From NCBI GenBank assembly GCA_027924585.1, contig BSBM01000424.1, positions 310,001-374,000 of the forward strand: 64,000 bases of DNA, in the 5' to 3' direction. This document shows positions 33,938 through 46,217 of the stretch, in pieces (position 1 is the first letter of the stretch; each line of letters begins with the position of its first letter). A program made the position numbers and the translations under genes. The stretch is from Larix kaempferi (Eukaryota > Streptophyta > Pinopsida > Pinales > Pinaceae). Under the pieces are notes generated by a model. It was not told the origin of the DNA, did not search any database, and worked only from the letters and a program-made list of their open reading frames with translations.

Positions 33938-34740
33938 TGGCAAGCTTCCATGCAAAAATAATTGAAGTCTCTTCATTATAATGAGACTTGGGAGCTGGTT
34001 CCTCTTCCTCCCAAGAGGAAGTTGGTGCAATGCAAGTGGGTGTATAGGACCAAAATGGATGCTGATGGTTATGAAGTGAAGTATAAGGCTATATTGGTTG
34101 CTAAGTACTTCTCTCAAGTCCATGGAGTGGACTACACAGAGAAATTTGCACCTGTGGCAAAGATGGACTCAATCAAGCTAGTTTTGGCCATTGTTGCATC
34201 CAAACGATGGGAGGTGCACCATATGGATGTGAAGAGTGTTTTTCTTCATGGTGACCTTCATGAGGAGATATATATGCAACAACTTGAAGGTTTCATACAA
34301 GATCCTTCACTTGTTTGCAAGTTGAAGAAGTCCGTCAATGGCCTCAAGCAAGCTCCTAGAGCTTGGCATGCCAAGATGGAGAACTTTCTTCTATCTCAAG
34401 GTTTTGAAAGATGCAAATCTGATCCGAATGCCTATATGCACCATTTTGGTGACTCTATTTTGATCATTGTATTGTATTTTGATGATATTTTGATTATTGG
34501 AAGTTGTGTTGATGACATAGGCTTAGTTAAATCTGCATTGCATAGTGCTTTTTTTATGTATGATCTAGGATTGTTGAAACAATTTCTTGGCTTGGAGATT
34601 GAGCAATCTAATGCAGGGATCAAAGTTTAACAATCAAAATATGCTTCAGACCTGCTACAAAAGTTTAGAATGGATGGGATGAATGCAAGGCTGTTAAGTT
34701 TCCTTTCCTTTCAGGGGTAAAACTACATGATTGGGGTTCC
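33938..34740 (+). pseudogene. Copia reverse transcriptase
   Basis: Frame 2 contains the family hallmarks: NETWELVPLP, KWVYRTKMDADG, YTEKFAPVAKM, the first catalytic Asp in HHMDVKSVFLHGDL (about 34218), VNGLKQAPRAW and the catalytic pair in YFDDILIIG (about 34475). It stays open for 222 codons (33962-34630). It ends at a TAA (34628), followed by a frame change before the RNase H region. The start at 33962 is only the first ATG. Confidence 0.88.
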
Positions 34741-35425
34741 TAACCTTTGGTGGACAAATCGTTGTATAGACAGCTAGTTGGGAGATTATTGTATCTCACA
34801 AACTCTCAACCAGATTTGGCTTATGCAGTAGGTGTTGTTGCTAGATACATGCATGAGCCTCATGAGATCCATTGGAAGGCTGCCAAAAGGATCTTGCATT
34901 ATGTGCAAAGAACCAAGCAGTTTGGAATTCATTATCCAGCTGGTACATCACTTGAACTAGTTGGTTTTACTAATTCAGATGGGGCTACAGATAACACTGA
35001 CTAGAAGTCCACTTTTGGTTATGTCTTTATGCTCGCACATTGTTCCATTTGCTAGTCTAGCAAGAATCGACACACTATTTCCTTATCATCAGTTGAGGCC
35101 GAGTACAAAGGAGCAGTGGATGCATCTACACAATGTGTATGGATACAAGGTATTATTGTGAGTTTGGTTTTGCATTTGATTCACCCCCAGTCGTTTGGTG
35201 TGATAATCAAAGTGCAATCAAGATATCCAATGATCTAGTATAGAGACAGAGGACCAAGCACATAGAGATACACATGCACTACATCAGGAGCTTGGTGCAT
35301 GACCAGATCATATCATTGCAGTATTACCCATCTTCTGAGAAAACTACTGACATCTTCACCAAGAGTTTTGTAGAGAAAACCTTCATCTACCTTAGATCAC
35401 TCCTTGGGGTGGGTGATCCACGGTG
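34741..35425 (+). pseudogene. Copia RNase H and C-terminus
   Basis: Frame 1 holds RQLVGRLLYLTNSQPDLAYA, the conserved start of Copia RNase H, then KRILHYVQRT. The DWKS motif is broken by TAG (35002, from TGG). Other frames then carry SSVEAEYKG (about 35085) and the C-terminal TKHIEIHMHYIR and DIFTKSF words up to about 35425. At least two frameshifts are required. Confidence 0.8.
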
Positions 35426-35598
35426 AAGACTGATATATGCTTTAGATTTTGCTTCATGTCCATTTTAAGGGGAGGTTTTGTTCCCATGTGGTTTTCCTCC
35501 TTACCTCGGTTACATGGATTAATAAAAAATTGTAAGAGGTGACTTGAGCCTTAGTTGCCAATGCCTCATTTTGTTTTTGGCTACATAAGTCTAGCTTA

Positions 35599-36300
35599 AG
35601 GGGGGGTATTAGAACATTATTACACCTAGTATTATAGTCTCGTGATTTTTTATTAATGACTGCTGGTTCAAGCAAGGTTAATGATGTTGCCTAAGGTTGT
35701 TATGCTCATTATGACCAATTCCACCACATTGGCGCCCACATTTGGTCAACCAGAGGATAAGGCACCTCATTTATGGCCATTAACCCTCATTTATAGCCAC
35801 TAAGCCACAAGGGTGCACCTTTATCCCCTATTTTATGGATCTGGGTTTGACTATGGGGTGCACATGCATTGTACATGGTCATTTTTCCTCTTTTTGGTAT
35901 TTTTGGCCAATCTAAGGCCACCTCCACTCCACCACTTGCAACCATCATTACTGACTACTCATGCCATCCCAATGTTTAGATTTGCAATTCATGACCGTTT
36001 GAGGTGATTTGGGACCCTATTGGTCAACCTAGGGTGATTGAGGTCCAATGTAAGCTAACCACTTGTAGCTTATTCAAATGCCTCCAAAGGCTCACGATTT
36101 TCTTCAAATGTAATATAATGATGTTTCCAACTTGATTTTGAATTGGACAGTAATAGAAATACCAGCTATGTGCACCATTCGTTGTGTCTATTGTGCTTTT
36201 TTTAACACTGTTTTCATGCATACTTAGCCAAATTTTTGCCTAGTGAGGAAATTCTTAGCTAGTAGATCCTGCTATGATTAGAATTTCACACGGATTCCAC
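35599..36300 (+). mobile_element. Copia polypurine tract and probable 3' LTR
   Basis: 'aagggggggtattagaacat' at 35598-35617 fits a polypurine tract joined to an LTR start. A second purine run (aaggggaggt, 35467-35476) lies closer to the coding end. No partner LTR is in the window, so neither the LTR length nor a target duplication can be tested. Confidence 0.45.
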
Positions 36301-38060
36301 CCATGAAATTTGCTTCACACACTATTCCCACACACCAATTTCTCAGTAATAATTAATGTATTCTCAGCCAAAACACACGGGTAGCTTGAATTTTTCTAGA
36401 ATGGGATTTATTCTATGATGGAACACTTTTTATTATCACATCCCCATGCAAAGGAATGTTGAACTAGGTCTAAGAGCAATAGAACTTCGAGAATGAGATC
36501 AATTCCCAAGTCTCATGCAACCTTCACTCACTCTCTACACAACAAAGGGGAGATGGATGTGAATGGGTGGCCCCAGGTATCCTTCAGGAAGTCTGGATGC
36601 AACCATCATGCATAATGGATACACTCTTCATGCAACCAAGAGATCCACGCAGCCAAAATGCAACAGTCTGTGCACAACAATAGTTTGTACATGAATGGGT
36701 TAACATGTATGCCCATGTAGCCTAAGGAAAATAAGCTCTGCTACTAATAGAGACAAACTTATGTAAAAAGGTATATTATTAATTATTCTATGATGAATGA
36801 CAAGGAACGAGCACTTGTATACATACAATGGAGTGCAAAAGTACCAACTCTTCACTCAAAAAATGGCGACCCTCAATATTAAGTAATAATTAACAATTAG
36901 TTATATTACAGGACACCTAAGGGATGCTTCCCCACATTCATTGATGTCATCCCTAGTAAAGTCATTAATGTAGACTAGTGCATCCCATCTAGAGGGATTT
37001 GAATCGAGCCAAATGCCATACAACATCGATGAGAGCCAATTCAACTAACTCCTTGGGTTATCTTGATCATACTTATCTCCAAATTGAAAATAATTATATT
37101 ATTAGTTAGTGTGATTTAATGGGCCAACTCTATTGTATCCTTCACTTTCATCTTAAACGATTTATAGTTTGTTCTCCTGAGTCAAAAATGAAGAATCATC
37201 TTTATTTACAGTGTATTTATTCTAAAATCTTAAAATGCATAATTATAGATTGATGGAAACATAGATATTCAACATTACATAATGTGATAAGAGTAATGGT
37301 ATTTGATTGTATTAAATTTATTTTTACATTGAAAGCAACACGTTATTGAATTAAAAAACAAAATTTTAAAACATTTAACCTTCTTATTTTAATATATATA
37401 TAGCTTTATTCATTTTAAAACTTATATACTATAATCAATTTAACTTTAACTACCCTCATCCCTATATATAGCATTTATTTGGTGATCTCTTTTTGAAATT
37501 CAAGAATGCATATGGACTGAAATTCATCCATAGTATTAATTGGATTAGGATCTCAAGGTTTTCCAAAGCTATTTATACTATGAAATTCATCCATAGTATT
37601 AATTGGATCGGATCTCAAGGTTTTCCAAAGCTATTTATACTATTTTATTGATTAACTTTCTAAGAAGTTAGATAGTCTATTTGCAAGATTTTATGTCCTC
37701 TCTTTGAACACTTTTTTGGAAGATAAAAAAAAGCTACCACCATCATTATAATCAATTTAACTTTATCATTTCGAATCTTTACATGCATTTAAATATATAT
37801 ACATACATAAAGAAACCTCTCATGTCACTACGTGAAAAAAATAAATCATTCATACCAAATTAATCTTTTACTTAAATTTTTTAAAATACAAAATCATCCT
37901 AACGTGTTACCCATCATTTAGTCACTCTGTAAACATTATAATAAATAAAATAGTATTTTTAAACCTTTTGTCCTTGAGCCCACCGTTTCCAATGCGAAGG
38001 AAATGGGCGCCCATGGTTTTTTATACATATAAATGTATGGAATATGGACAACATCCATTC
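36301..38060. other. AT-rich spacer with one tandem duplication
   Basis: No coding sequence is supported. A 63-bp tandem duplication lies at 37518-37580 and 37581-37642 ('tgaaattcatccatagtatt' starts each copy), differing by one small indel. Confidence 0.55.
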
Positions 38061-38160
38061 ATTGCCCTGCCCTAGCACCGATCGATTCTGCTAGGGTTCC
38101 ATTGCCCTGCCCTAGCACCGATCGATTCTGCTAGGGTTGCATTGCCCTAGCACCGCTGGC
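38061..38160 (+). repeat. 40-bp tandem repeat, 2.5 copies
   Basis: 'attgccctgccctagcaccg' starts at 38061 and 38101, and a shortened form at 38141. The copies are almost identical. It lies in unrecognised mixed-composition DNA (38041-38660) that could be a promoter or UTR, but I see no decisive gene. Confidence 0.8.
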
Positions 38161-38818
38161 CGACTAGGCGATTGCTGCATATGGGTTTTTGTTACAGCAG
38201 CAAGCTAAGGTGTTATTTCAACCCATTCCGGATTTCATTAAATTAATTTAAATTTGATGCAAGCTGGACAGCTGAGAGAGATAGCTTATTTAGAGGGTTT
38301 AATGGCTGCTTTCCTGGTATGATCAACACCAAGAAAGATCAAGGACTGTTCCCGATAAGTTGATCGATTCCCACCGTCCACAACGAAGGTGTTTCCAGCT
38401 TTGGTAGAGAGCCTCATCTTCTGAGCAGATTTAATGCCTGAACCCTACATCACAGGAGTAGTCGGAATAACACCCTTTTGACAGAGTCAGGGATTAAATT
38501 GCTCAGAAGTTGAAGTTGGATTTTACTTGCAGGCTGGGTTTTGTTTCCACAGGAAGAAGTTTCTTCATATATAGGGCTGACTGTGGACTCCCAGAACGGC
38601 TGTGTCGTGAGAAGAAAAACAGAGGATATTGCCAGTTGCCATTGTAACAGTTGGTGTAAGAGCAAACCCTCCTGCTTGTTTTTTTTGTAAATAATATTAT
38701 TGTTATTTGTTTACTTCAATTAAAATATATCTTATTGTTATTTATTTACTTTCGTTTTAACCACAGGATGATCTATTTGCTATTTTTTATGGAAAACATT
38801 TTTCTTTTTGCCAAAGCT
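38161..38818. other. Mixed-composition segment, possible exon remnant, unassigned
   Basis: Base composition is more balanced than the surroundings. Open stretches appear in several frames on both strands, with a 71-codon minus-strand ORF at 38450-38665. Nothing could be matched to a family with confidence. Confidence 0.25.
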
Positions 38819-39243
38819 GTTCAAGATTGAAGCTATTGGAACCTGTCGTTTTGTCGAACCTAGGATGTGGAAAGTTCAATAGATTTGCTGGTGCTTCATT
38901 TTCGCAAACTTTACAGACTCTTGCTATCTTCATTATGACCAAATTGTGATGCCTCCGTATGTTCAAGATTGAAGCTCTTGGAACCTGTCGTTTTGTCGAA
39001 CCTAGGATGTGGAAAGCTCCATAGATTTGCTGGTGCTTCATTTTCGCAGGCTTTACAGACTCTTGCTATCTTCATTATGACCAAATTGTGATGCCTCGTA
39101 TGTTCAAGATTGAAGCTCTTGGAACCTGTCGTTTTGTCGAACCTAGCATGTGGAAAGTTCAATAGATTTGCTGGTGTTTCATTTTCGCAAGCTTTATAGA
39201 CTCTTGCTATCTTCATTATGACCAAATTGTGATGCCTCCGTAC
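38819..39243 (+). repeat. 141-142-bp tandem repeat, three units
   Basis: 'gttcaagattgaagct' begins at 38819, 38961 and 39102. Units end in 'aaattgtgatgcctccgta' and differ by scattered substitutions. Minus-strand ORFs across the array (up to 104 codons) repeat a KIARVCKACENEAPANL-like peptide; they depend on the repeat and are not supported as a gene. Confidence 0.9.
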
Positions 39244-39247
39244 ACAC

Positions 39248-39388
39248 CCATTGCCCAGCTGATATTCAATCAGATGGAGTTGGAGAGTATACAGCCATTG
39301 CCCAGCTGATATTCAATCAGATGGAGTTGGAGAGTATACGGCCATTGCCCAGCTGATATTCAATCAGATGGACTTGGAGAGAATGCAT
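39248..39388 (+). repeat. 47-bp tandem repeat, three units
   Basis: 'ccattgcccagctgatattc' begins at 39248, 39295 and 39342, two spacings of exactly 47 bases with nearly identical units. It directly follows the 142-bp array. Confidence 0.9.
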
Positions 39389-39759
39389 TGAGTGTCCCAG
39401 TCCAGGCTGTATAGGCAGATCTCGCAAATTTCCTAAAGCTTGTTTAGTTAGATTAGAGCGGGCGGCATGGGAATCTAGGTAGACTTAAACATAGCACTTT
39501 ACTAGAATATAATGGTAAGTAGGGCAAGTTTTCACAAATTTCCTGAGGTTGATTACAGCGTGTGGAATGGGAATTTAGCTAATTTAAACTTAGTAGTTTA
39601 AGAAAATTAAATCAATTCTATGGATTTGAGCTTAAAAATCTGCAGTTATAACCTGTGTTACAGGATCCGTCACCCCTGTGTGTGGGATCTGCGGATCCAC
39701 GGATTTGATCGGGATCCTCCTAGGATCTGTCATGGAAACGGATCCCCGGAGAAGGAGAA

Positions 39760-39985
39760 GGAAACAGATCCCCATCTCAGGAAACGGATCCCGTGCAAAA
39801 TCAAACAAATTCTCAATTTTTCAAGCGGATCTTGAAACTTTCAAGGCTTTTGTGACCCACTCATCCCGAGAAGGAAACAGATCCTCATACCAAGAAACTG
39901 ATCCCGTACAAAATCAAGCAAGTACTCAATTTTTCAAACAGATCTTGAAACTTTCAAGGCTTTTGTGACCCACCGATCCCCAAAA
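39760..39985 (+). repeat. 113-bp tandem duplication rich in 'ggatcc' words
   Basis: 'ggaaacagatcc' begins at 39760 and 39873. Both copies run through 'cttgaaactttcaaggcttt' and 'tgtgacccac'. The 39660-39790 flank repeats 'cggatcc' many times. Confidence 0.8.
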
Positions 39986-40068
39986 TGATCTTTTAATGAA
40001 AAAACTTCCAAAATGCTGTGGGCCAAAACTCTAAACTCCATACTTGCTCAAGGCGTGATCCATCCAAT

Positions 40069-40140
40069 CCTTGTGTCAAGATCTGCTCTCATCCTTATGT
40101 CAAGATCTGCTCTCATCGTTATGTCAAGATCTGCTTTTTG
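40069..40140 (+). repeat. 24-bp tandem repeat, three units
   Basis: 'ccttatgtcaagatctgctc' recurs at 40069, 40093 and 40117. The period keeps frame, and the overlapping 82-codon ORF (40018-40266) therefore repeats an 8-residue word. I do not support that ORF as a gene. Confidence 0.8.
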
Positions 40141-40271
40141 AATGATCTATCAAAGTCCGCTCTCAAGGTTTTCATCCGATTTATCTTTATGGTCAAGGTT
40201 TTGATCTATCCTTATGTGTTATGTTGTTGTTCATTTCACTCACATTGTTATTTAATTCTGCCATAACTTTC

Positions 40272-41090
40272 CAGAAAACCACTTTATTCCTTATCTAATA
40301 TAGACATTTGGATGTAGCTCACAAAAATGCTGTCATAACTTTCAAGAAAACCACTTTATTCACTATCTAATATAAACATTTAATTTAGATGTAGCTCACA
40401 AAAATGCTGTTATAACTTACTTCATGTTCATGCTGAGATGATCAATGATCATGATTATAACTTATCAACTTATCAGTTATGATACATTAATGTCCAATAA
40501 TTATAATAACATGCATAAAAACTCTTTTTTCTCTTTTAACAATAACTTATAGTTCTAATTTTGTAATCATGATTATAACTTATCAAATTATCAATTATGG
40601 TACATGAATGTCTAGTTATTATAATAACATGCATGAAAACTCTTTTCTCTTTTTTGACAATAACTTATAATTCTAATTTTGTGTTTCGTGAATAGTTTTG
40701 ATTCTTCATTCTGTTTATTTAATTTATCATAAAAATATTTATATATGTATTTTTAATTTGCCGTTTCTGCAATATCTGGATCTGGCTTTTAAAAAATCTG
40801 GCAATCTCCAATGTATTGATTCTGTGGTAGTAGTCTCCTATGCTATTGGAATGGTACATGAATGTCTAATAATTATAATAATATGCATAAAAAATTCTTT
40901 TTAAACAATAACTCATCTTTCTAGTCTTGTTTCGTGAATAGTTTTGATTCTTCCCTCTATTTTTTTTAATTTATAATAAAAAATATATATATATTTTTTT
41001 GTACTTGCCGTTCCCACAATATCTGGATCGGGCTTTTCAAAAATCTTGCAATCTCCAGTGTATTGATTCTGTAGTAGTCTCCTCTATTGG
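40272..41090 (+). repeat. Overlapping tandem duplications, main unit ~253 bp
   Basis: 'atggtacatgaatgtcta' at 40598 recurs at 40851, and the units share 'ttcgtgaatagttttgattc', 'aatatctggatc' and 'tgtattgattctgt'. A smaller pair, 'aaaccactttattc...gatgtagctcacaaaaatgct', lies at 40278-40410. Another partial copy of the first part of the main unit lies at 40440-40590. Confidence 0.75.
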
Positions 41091-41302
41091 AACGTGTGGT
41101 CTTCGAGAAGCCATTTAAGAAGGGATGCGACGTCAATTTAGCTCATGAGCGGCGACTTCATTTTGTGGCGCTTCCGGACATTCATTGTATAGACCAAGGA
41201 AGTCTGCAAATGAACTCCAAGACGATTGCCAAAAACATTTATTCAAGGGCTAATGCTGAAGCAAGTGGATTTTTTTCGTTATTTTCTGTTGGTTATAATT
41301 AA
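41087..41302 (+). CDS. Unrecognised short ORF, possible exon
   Basis: A 71-codon frame with balanced codon use follows the duplicated block. Its first bases ('tagtctcctctattgga') also occur at about 40832-40850 in the previous duplicate, so a possible splice acceptor plus exon start was duplicated. It starts at TTG and ends at TAA. I do not recognise the peptide, and it may be chance. Confidence 0.2.
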   Translation: MERVVFEKPFKKGCDVNLAHERRLHFVALPDIHCIDQGSLQMNSKTIAKNIYSRANAEASGFFSLFSVGYN

Positions 41303-42240
41303 ACTTGCTGATTGCTATGGACTAGCATATATGAAGCTTAAGCTTATTGATAGAAATAGACCATGGAAGCGCACATCCAAACTATAATTTTACTGTTTGT
41401 GCATAATAAAAGAACGTTTGATTTTACCGTCATCATTTTACTTGGTGTTTTAGGGAATTGTACATTCTCTTCAAAAGCTGCGGATTGTTTTGTCTTGATT
41501 CAAGCCCAACATAATGCATTTATCTGCCACGGATTGTTTTAATTCAGGCCCAACATAATAGTTGAAATTGTAAAAGTTATTGAAATTTAAGTAATCCAAT
41601 GCAAAAAAATAGTTATGTTTAGGCCCTTCGCATCATTTGATACATCTTGCTGATGTGATGCTTATTTAGCTATTTAGCTCTAGCACTACATATATCTTAT
41701 TGCGCAGCAATGTTTTAATGCAACTTGGTTTGGGTGTGATTGTGTAGGCCTTCATGAGAATCTATCCTACCCTTATCCGTATGTCAATGGAGCGGTTTGT
41801 CAGATTTATAACTCTCATTTTCGATTTGGATTTCTCTTCCTCGTTATCAATAACAAGAATAAACACATTATTTTTTTGTTAGGCAACTCCGTATGTAATC
41901 TAATTACCCGGAGAAACATTCAAGAAGCTATTTGTTAATGTGATAGCGGTGCAACGAGAGGATTCAGAAGACAACGAAACTTCGTGCTGGGGAAGATTTG
42001 AAAGATTGAGGTAAAACCAAAACTTAATTACAAGATTGAATTCAATTGGACTGTAGAGACAGGTTTTCTGTTAAGAAATCGATAAAAAAAAAACTAATTA
42101 AAAAGGCGAGTACTTTAGTTTGTTTTTAGTTACGAAATTAATTTCCCACCATATGAATTAATTGTTACTGTGGTGTGGTTGGATGTGGTTGTGATATTGG
42201 GTTGTGTTGTTGTAACTTACTTCTGTTATACTGCCACCCT
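41303..42240. other. Spacer with one exon-like block
   Basis: At about 41880-42015 an 'ag' precedes a reasonably open stretch that ends at 'gattgag/gtaaaacc', a plausible splice donor. Its peptide contains EDSEDNETSCWGRFERL. There is a TAA near the start of the block. The evidence is weak, and I name no family. Confidence 0.2.
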
Positions 42241-42289
42241 CGATCTCTGGTAAAGAGTTCTACAATTGTTTTGTAATCTAAGGCCGCTT

Positions 42290-42760
42290 CGAAATACCGC
42301 TACAGAAACCCAACATGAACAGCAAACCTTTTTATGGATATATTTTTAAAATCCCAAAAGCCATTTTGATCTTTATTGATTTCTGTATTTGAATGTATGT
42401 AATTGGTTGTAAAATGTATTTAATTTGTTATAAAATATTATTGCAGGCAGACTTGTTTTTTGTTCTTGTGGGTTCGAAATTCAGTGCCCTCCTCGGGTAG
42501 CGGCTTATGCTGACAGATACCAAAGCTGCTTCAAAACATTGACTTCCACAGAAACCCAGTTGTAGAGCCTATTTATAGATACATTTTTTAAAATCTCAAA
42601 TGCCATTTTGGATTTTGTTGGTTTTTGTATCTGAAAGTATTTGATTTGTTGCAAAAGATTTGCTTTTTGTTCTTGTGGGTTCAGGATTCAGTACCCTCTT
42701 CTAAGCCAACTACTTCTGGTTATAGATACCAATCCTTTCTCCAATCCATTAATGGCTTTC
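42290..42760 (+). repeat. Diverged ~210-240-bp tandem duplication
   Basis: 'gccattttgatctttattga' near 42361 matches 'gccattttggattttgttgg' near 42602. 'tttttgttcttgtgggttc' near 42457 recurs near 42665, followed in both cases by 'attcagt.ccctc'. Indels change the spacing between landmarks. Confidence 0.65.
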
Positions 42761-44047
42761 ATCTCAAGAATTCATGCTTTTTAAAATGACTGGATAATGG
42801 TGCATGAGATTCGTGTGCCCTTCGCATTGTGGTGACTCTCAAATGTCTGCATACATTTACTATTGAGTAATTGCATCAATGAATATGCCTTTCTTGTACT
42901 ACAGTTTGTACCGAGGAAGAATACTGTTCTGGAATGTAACTATCTTCAAAAGGCATTAATGGATGATATATGTTACTATTAAGGGATATATGAGATAATC
43001 TGTTACATTATTATTTTTTATTTGGCTTTGCTCGTGTCTACGTCATACATGCAGTAGTTCTTATTTTAAACAAGTTTTGAGGAATTTCATCTTAACAGAA
43101 TAGCATTATTTTAGTAAATTGATAACACTTTGTAGCCAATTGGCTGCGGCTTCGATTAGAGTTTATCAAAGACAAAAGAGACGGTGTTCTTGGTAATTCT
43201 GGACTAGCTCTACTTGTACAGACCAATTCCTGCAAGTTTGATGCCCTCGCTCGCTGTTTTATAAAGAAAAAATATGTTTCTACTCCCTGTCATTTTGATT
43301 ATATAGGTCACTGGGTTGCACGTTTCTCGACAGATATAAAAGGCAAGCATGGCCTGTATTCATGAATTTTGAACTATTCTCCTTCCATAAATCACCTGGT
43401 CCTTGTTCTCTCAAAGATTTTGACCTCTCGAAAAACAAAACATGAAATTTATTTTATGTCAAAAAGAATATTGAACGCCCACCTCCTTGATTAGAACCTC
43501 TGATTAGCACTGTCTTTGTGTAAAGATCATCCCTTCAGTGTTTTCCATGGCGGCCATTGACAATGCTTAGGCCTTACCTCTTTAGCATACTCACATTCTA
43601 CATCTTGGCCTGCATAGATTTAAATCAATGATTGGATCCATCACAACACATCCTTGTGCAAAACTCCTTTATGATAGTTAGAAAAATAAAGGGGTGCAAT
43701 CTAAAGAGCCTCCTGTATTGTGTGTAAATACACACACTGAACGCCCTGCTCCGCTTCAATGTATACTTCTTATTGATGATGTCAACAATCCAATTTATGT
43801 GCCAATTGCAGTAGCAACAAGTGGCCGGCAAACAAATGAATGAATGTCATGGTATTTTTACAATAATTTTTTCGTTGGAAAAATCATAATTTTTTATTTC
43901 AGAATTACATTTAGAAAGAGCTGTGTAGCTCTAGTATATATCTCCAGCGTTTAAAATCTAAATTAAAATGTCATAAAACAAACTTACTAAACAATTAAAA
44001 ATGTCCGAGGACATCGAAAACACTGCTTTTATACACATTGTCTATTA
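42761..44047. other. Spacer, no gene recognised
   Basis: AT-rich to mixed sequence with only short unsupported ORFs. Confidence 0.5.
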
Positions 44048-44215
44048 CATTAATATCAGAAAGGTCTTGGGCTTGGCACATTGTTTAATATTTATTATAG
44101 AGAAACATTTTTTCACATTAATTTCAAAAAGTTCTCAGGCTTGGCCCATTATTCAATATTTATTATAGAAAAACCCGTACCATTGTTCAATATTTATTAT
44201 AGAAAAACCTGTAAA
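44048..44215 (+). repeat. ~68-bp tandem repeat, 2.5 units
   Basis: 'cattaatatcagaaagg' at 44048 and 'cattaatttcaaaaagt' at 44116 start diverged units that share 'aatatttattatag.gaaa'. A partial third unit starts near 44181. Confidence 0.7.
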
Positions 44216-44349
44216 AGTTATTAGCCACTCATGAAACAGAGCTGAAAAGATGCAAGTCCATTTTAGAGAGTATATAGAAAGTATATATAGGGATCTCAAG
44301 GAAACTGGTAGTGCTGATCCAACCTCCTCTTAATTAATCTCCCGTGTAC

Positions 44350-46217
44350 CCTCCTCTAGCTACAACGCTTTTCTGGTTTGCAAATCGGATTCCATGTTTA
44401 GCTATGTGGATATATGAGTAGATGAGATTCTCACTACCGACGACGTGACTTGATCAAACATAGGGTTTCAAGGTAAAATTCTAGATATCAAAGGAGCTTC
44501 TTACCCAATCTTATGATTAGTTTTGAATCTCCATTCTCAGAAGAATCGTCATTGCCTTCCACTCTTTCACCCAAACTAACTTGCTCCAAAGTAGATGTTT
44601 TTGGGCATCTGTAAAATAGATAGCATCTCCTGCTCTGCATTTACAAGGCTTTTCTTGATAAGCTCCATTGAAAAAGGCTCAAGACTGACTTATGGACTTC
44701 AAATGGTCCTCCGCTTCCTGTGTTTTCCAGTGTTGACACCCTCTTGATTCCATCAAAGAATTTTTATTTGTTGTTGGACTTGCAATGCAGGAAAAGCCTT
44801 ACCTTCAAATATACTTCTTCAACAGGTACGCGTGTCAGGACGCTTATCATCAGATATGGTCTATCCGGTGAGGTGAGAGGGTGGTCACATTCTGAACATG
44901 GCATTTCACATTCCTTGCTACCAAATTGCATATGATACTATTAAGAAAATAACTTTGAATTGCTCATTTATTTCTTCATCGAACCACTTACTCATGTTTT
45001 CAATTAAAGTGTCTGCATTCCAGCTACTCTCTCTCTATCAATACCGAGATGGATCCCTGAACCTTCTTTGTGTTGATAAAATTTACCAGCAAATGATCTA
45101 TGTTTTCTCCATCTCTTCTGCACAAACTGCATGTGCTTGGCCCTTGCTTTTCTCTTTCCTGAAAGATATCACATGGCAAAGTTTTCTTTGCTAACAAAAG
45201 CCACACATAGATTCTGAATTTCAAAGCTGTCCTTACTTTCCATATTTTGTTCTACCTCCACTCTTCTTCATTATCTTCCTCGAACAGAGCCTTTTATCCT
45301 AATTTTGTAGTGAACTTTTCATTGACTGGATTCTTGAACCATACCAAAGAGTCCTCTTCTACTATTATTTTATTTGAATATATGCATTTTGTATAATCTT
45401 TTGGTAAAACCTTTCCATCCCTATTGCCATAGTTGAAACTGAAAAGCCTTGTTTGCTTAAACCTATTTATAAGATCCTAAGGTATGTCATATGGTCGGTC
45501 CCTCACGTCTCAATCCAAGGATCTAGAACTAGTCCTACTTTTTTCACTCTCAAAATCTGGTCTTACCCTTGTACCATTTCCAACTTTTCTAACTTTCTAG
45601 GCTAGCTGATTCCCTATGAGGTGAACGGATTGTAGTAGTGTGTTTGATGAAACTGAGGCATTTGCATATGTTTTCACTAGTCCTAATCCATTCTTTAAAG
45701 TCTAATGGTCCAACTGATTTTGTAAGATAACATTGTTTTGTAATCCCTCACCTCGTTAATATCCATAGGATTTTTGCAGTTGAAGCCTCCCCAAAGTAGT
45801 GTATATTTTCAAGTCCGCTTTGGCTTTGGCTTTGGCTTTGCTATTCTCTTCCACTTGAGCAAGGCCAATCCACCTTTTCCTTTCATCTCATCCATAAAAA
45901 TGGTAAACATTTTATTGTAATTTTTTACAACATGTCCATTTGGATTTAAGCCACATATAATCAATAAACTAGAATAACTTCAAGGATAGATTTGACCAAG
46001 ATCAAGCTTCCACAAATGGAATCTGGACCCCATCGTATCGACCAAAGTGTGATTCTTTTCTCTATTGTTTGGTATAGCCAAATCCAATCTCTAAAGCCGT
46101 ATTCATTTGGCTTGAGCATAAAAACTAGATATTTGAAGCCTTAACTAAACTCTATTCTCTGAAAGATGAATATTGTAGCTATAATTTCTTTTGGTCTATG
46201 TGGTACTCTATTGAAAG
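44350..46217 (-). mobile_element. LINE (3' half), thumb to RNase H, minus strand
   Basis: On the minus strand the order is LKPNEYGFRDWIWL (46125-46085), the GSLILVKSIL block, a decayed thumb region, the zf-RVT region with FRIYVWLL.KK and CSLCRRDGENIDHLL (about 45130-45080), and an RNase H remnant with FFDG (about 44755) and NGDSKLIIR (about 44540-44510). Many stops and frameshifts are present. The 5' continuation of the same copy is at 49578-52150, on the other side of a 3.36-kb insertion. Confidence 0.75.
46213..46217. repeat. Target-site duplication, left copy (GAAAG)
   Basis: GAAAG precedes the TG end of the insertion, and TAAAG follows its CA end at 49578-49582. One mismatch in five is compatible with ageing. 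Confidence 0.6.

Larger units (their letters stand above)
32401..36300 (+). mobile_element. Degenerate Ty1/Copia retrotransposon, 5'-truncated
   Basis: The domain order protease tail, GAG-pre-integrase, integrase, reverse transcriptase, RNase H is diagnostic for Copia (integrase before reverse transcriptase). Gag, most of protease and the 5' LTR are missing. The 3' side has a G-rich polypurine tract at 35599-35606 and probable LTR sequence beyond it. The right limit near 36300 is a guess. Confidence 0.85.

Noticed and set aside
37826-37842. CACTACGTGAAAAA, similar to a CACTA transposon end
   Set aside because: No subterminal repeats, no partner end and no 3-bp duplication could be found near it.
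38787-39225. Minus-strand ORFs with a repeated peptide that contains Cys pairs
   Set aside because: They arise from the 142-bp tandem array; the period is not a consistent multiple of 3 and no family is recognisable.
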